Positions 63,185 through 64,000 of a DNA stretch of 64,000 nt are shown here, piece after piece; within the stretch, counting starts at the first letter, position 1, and every line of letters starts with the position of its first letter. The translations under genes were made by a program, and so were the position numbers. Origin of the DNA: Hyphobacterium sp. SN044 (GTDB lineage: Bacteria > Pseudomonadota > Alphaproteobacteria > Caulobacterales > Maricaulaceae); NCBI RefSeq assembly GCF_021864465.1, contig NZ_JAKKUV010000004.1, positions 186,001-250,000 of the forward strand. Direction: 5' to 3'. The notes under the pieces were generated by a model. That model saw nothing but the letters and a program-made list of their open reading frames with translations, searched no databases and was not told where the DNA came from.

Positions 63185-63819
63185 GACACATCTCCGGGGC
63201 GGGGCTTCAGGCCGTTCAGGACAATGTCGGCGAGGGCGTCGGCCATGACGGCGGGGTCGTGTTGGGGATCGCCGGGGCGGTTGAAGACGGTGGTCAGCAG
63301 CACATGTGCGATCACCGGCCCCATGAGCGCGCGCATCGCCGTGTCGGCGTCGACCGCGCGGAATCTGCCGCGCTCAATCCCGGCGGCGAAGAGGGCTCGG
63401 AAGGCGCGCTGGCCGATGTCGATGACATGCGTGCGGTAATAGGCCGCCAGTTCCGGAAAGCGCGGGGCTTCGCTCAGCACCAGGCGCGGCGCGGCGGAGA
63501 CTTCGGGGTCGGACAGCACTGTCAGCACCATGCGCAGCACGGCGCGAAACGCCTGTTCGGGATCGCCCGGTGCAGCCGCGGCGACCATGCGCTCCGCCGA
63601 TTGCGCGACAAGGCCGGCGGACTGCTCGACCAGCGCATTGAGCATCGCCTCCTTGGACGGGAAGTAGAGATAGACGGCGCCCTTCGACAGGCCCGCTCGC
63701 TTCGCGATGTCGTCGACGCGCGCGGCGGCGAAACCCTGTTCGGTGAAGACGGCAAGGGCCGCGTCGAGAATCTCGTCGGGGCGGTCTTCGGGGCGGCGCT
63801 GGCGCTTGGGTCGGGACAT
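63181..63819 (-). CDS. TetR-family transcriptional repressor of the exporter operon
   Basis: The 212-residue protein has the TetR helix-turn-helix at about 12-58 (DAALAVFTEQGFAAARVDDIAKRAGLSKGAVYLYFPSKEAM) and a helical ligand domain. It is the first gene of the operon and lies 12 bases from a perfect palindrome, so it very likely represses its own operon until an exported compound binds. Confidence 0.94.
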   Translation of the reverse strand: MSRPKRQRRPEDRPDEILDAALAVFTEQGFAAARVDDIAKRAGLSKGAVYLYFPSKEAMLNALVEQSAGLVAQSAERMVAAAAPGDPEQAFRAVLRMVLTVLSDPEVSAAPRLVLSEAPRFPELAAYYRTHVIDIGQRAFRALFAAGIERGRFRAVDADTAMRALMGPVIAHVLLTTVFNRPGDPQHDPAVMADALADIVLNGLKPRPGDVS

Positions 63820-63831
63820 GCGGAGTTAATA

Positions 63832-63845
63832 ACTGACCGGTCAGT
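63832..63845. promoter_or_regulatory. Palindromic operator of the TetR operon
   Basis: ACTGACCGGTCAGT is a perfect 14-base palindrome 13 bases upstream of the TetR start codon, with AT-rich flanks (TTAATA and CATTT). TGAC-GTCA palindromes of this form are common TetR/AcrR operators. Confidence 0.8.
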
Positions 63846-63878
63846 CATTTGCAAACAGAGAGCTACTGCAACTCCTGC

Positions 63879-63942
63879 CGCCCTCCCCCTTGAGGGAAGG
63901 GCCGGGAGGCTGAGCGATAGCCAGCCGACCGGGGTGGGGGTC
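63879..63942. repeat. Intergenic repeat rich in CCCTCC and GGTGGGGG
   Basis: The stretch from GCCCTCCCCCTTGAGGG to CGGGGTGGGGGTCAGG has the look of the dispersed intergenic repeats seen in many alphaproteobacteria. The half ends can partly pair (CCCTCCC with GGGTGGGG). No gene is visible between 63846 and the window end. Confidence 0.5.
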
Positions 63943-63955
63943 AGGTATTGTCCCG

Positions 63956-63979
63956 GGATCCCTGCGAAGGCAGGGATCC
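63956..63979. repeat. Palindromic element (GGATCCCTGC hairpin)
   Basis: GGATCCCTGC at 63956-63965 and GCAGGGATCC at 63970-63979 form a perfect 10-base stem on a GAAG loop. This resembles the small dispersed palindromic repeats (GATTCCCGC type) common in alphaproteobacterial genomes. It may continue beyond the window. Confidence 0.6.
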
Positions 63980-64000
63980 AGACTGGTTTCCTGCCTGCGC

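Noticed and set aside
1-64000. CRISPR array
   Set aside because: No regularly spaced direct repeats with unique spacers and no cas genes were seen in the window.

Overview
The window looks like chromosome of a GC-rich alphaproteobacterium of the Caulobacter type. The markers are a GcrA-family cell-cycle regulator, a cluster of five GANTC (CcrM-type) sites beside it, and a PhoR-PstCAB-PhoU-PhoB operon with the long alphaproteobacterial forms of PstC and PstA. Genus cannot be fixed from the sequence; Hyphomonadaceae, Maricaulales or Parvularculales relatives are all plausible.

Positions 1 to about 20523 are the right part of a genomic island. Its right end is marked by a tyrosine integrase (19146-20318) and by a 45-base copy of the 3' part of tRNA-Arg(ACG) (20479-20523) that begins inside the anticodon loop, as expected for a duplicated attachment site. 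The intact tRNA gene should lie left of the window. The island carries an AlpA-like and a replication-initiator-like gene, followed by an eight-gene defence cassette. Four overlapping plus-strand genes are the class 1 DISARM core drmD-drmMI-drmA-drmB. The small phospholipase-D gene drmC is not present after drmB. Instead, a divergent minus-strand operon starts 97 bases away and encodes a DUF6361-like protein, a large (802 aa) double-HxK phospholipase-D-like protein and two small proteins with nuclease-like residue patterns. This arrangement is the most interesting feature of the window.

Positions 20700-35716 are a run of minus-strand host genes: a tripartite RND efflux pump (outer membrane lipoprotein, adaptor, transporter), three tandem M13-family zinc peptidase lipoproteins with an entericidin-like peptide gene between two of them, and dTDP-sugar genes rfbB-rfbA. 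Strong hairpin terminators follow most of these units.

Positions 35989-42757 are the phosphate regulon: phoR, a three-repeat PHO box, then pstC-pstA-pstB-phoU-phoB without pstS. Next come gcrA (minus strand), an ABC-2 permease, argD directly overlapping hslO (argF is missing between them), trkH, apaG, and a long-form dCTP deaminase.

Positions 49676-64000 hold two tandem S9 prolyl-oligopeptidase-family exopeptidases, tRNA-Gly(CCC), a small membrane protein overlapping a family 2 glycosyltransferase, an FMN glutamate-synthase-like protein, a 1-Cys peroxiredoxin, a SixA-like phosphatase, a DUF900 lipoprotein with 22 consecutive prolines, and a TetR-HlyD-ABC-ABC export operon with a palindromic operator. 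The window ends in intergenic repeat DNA.
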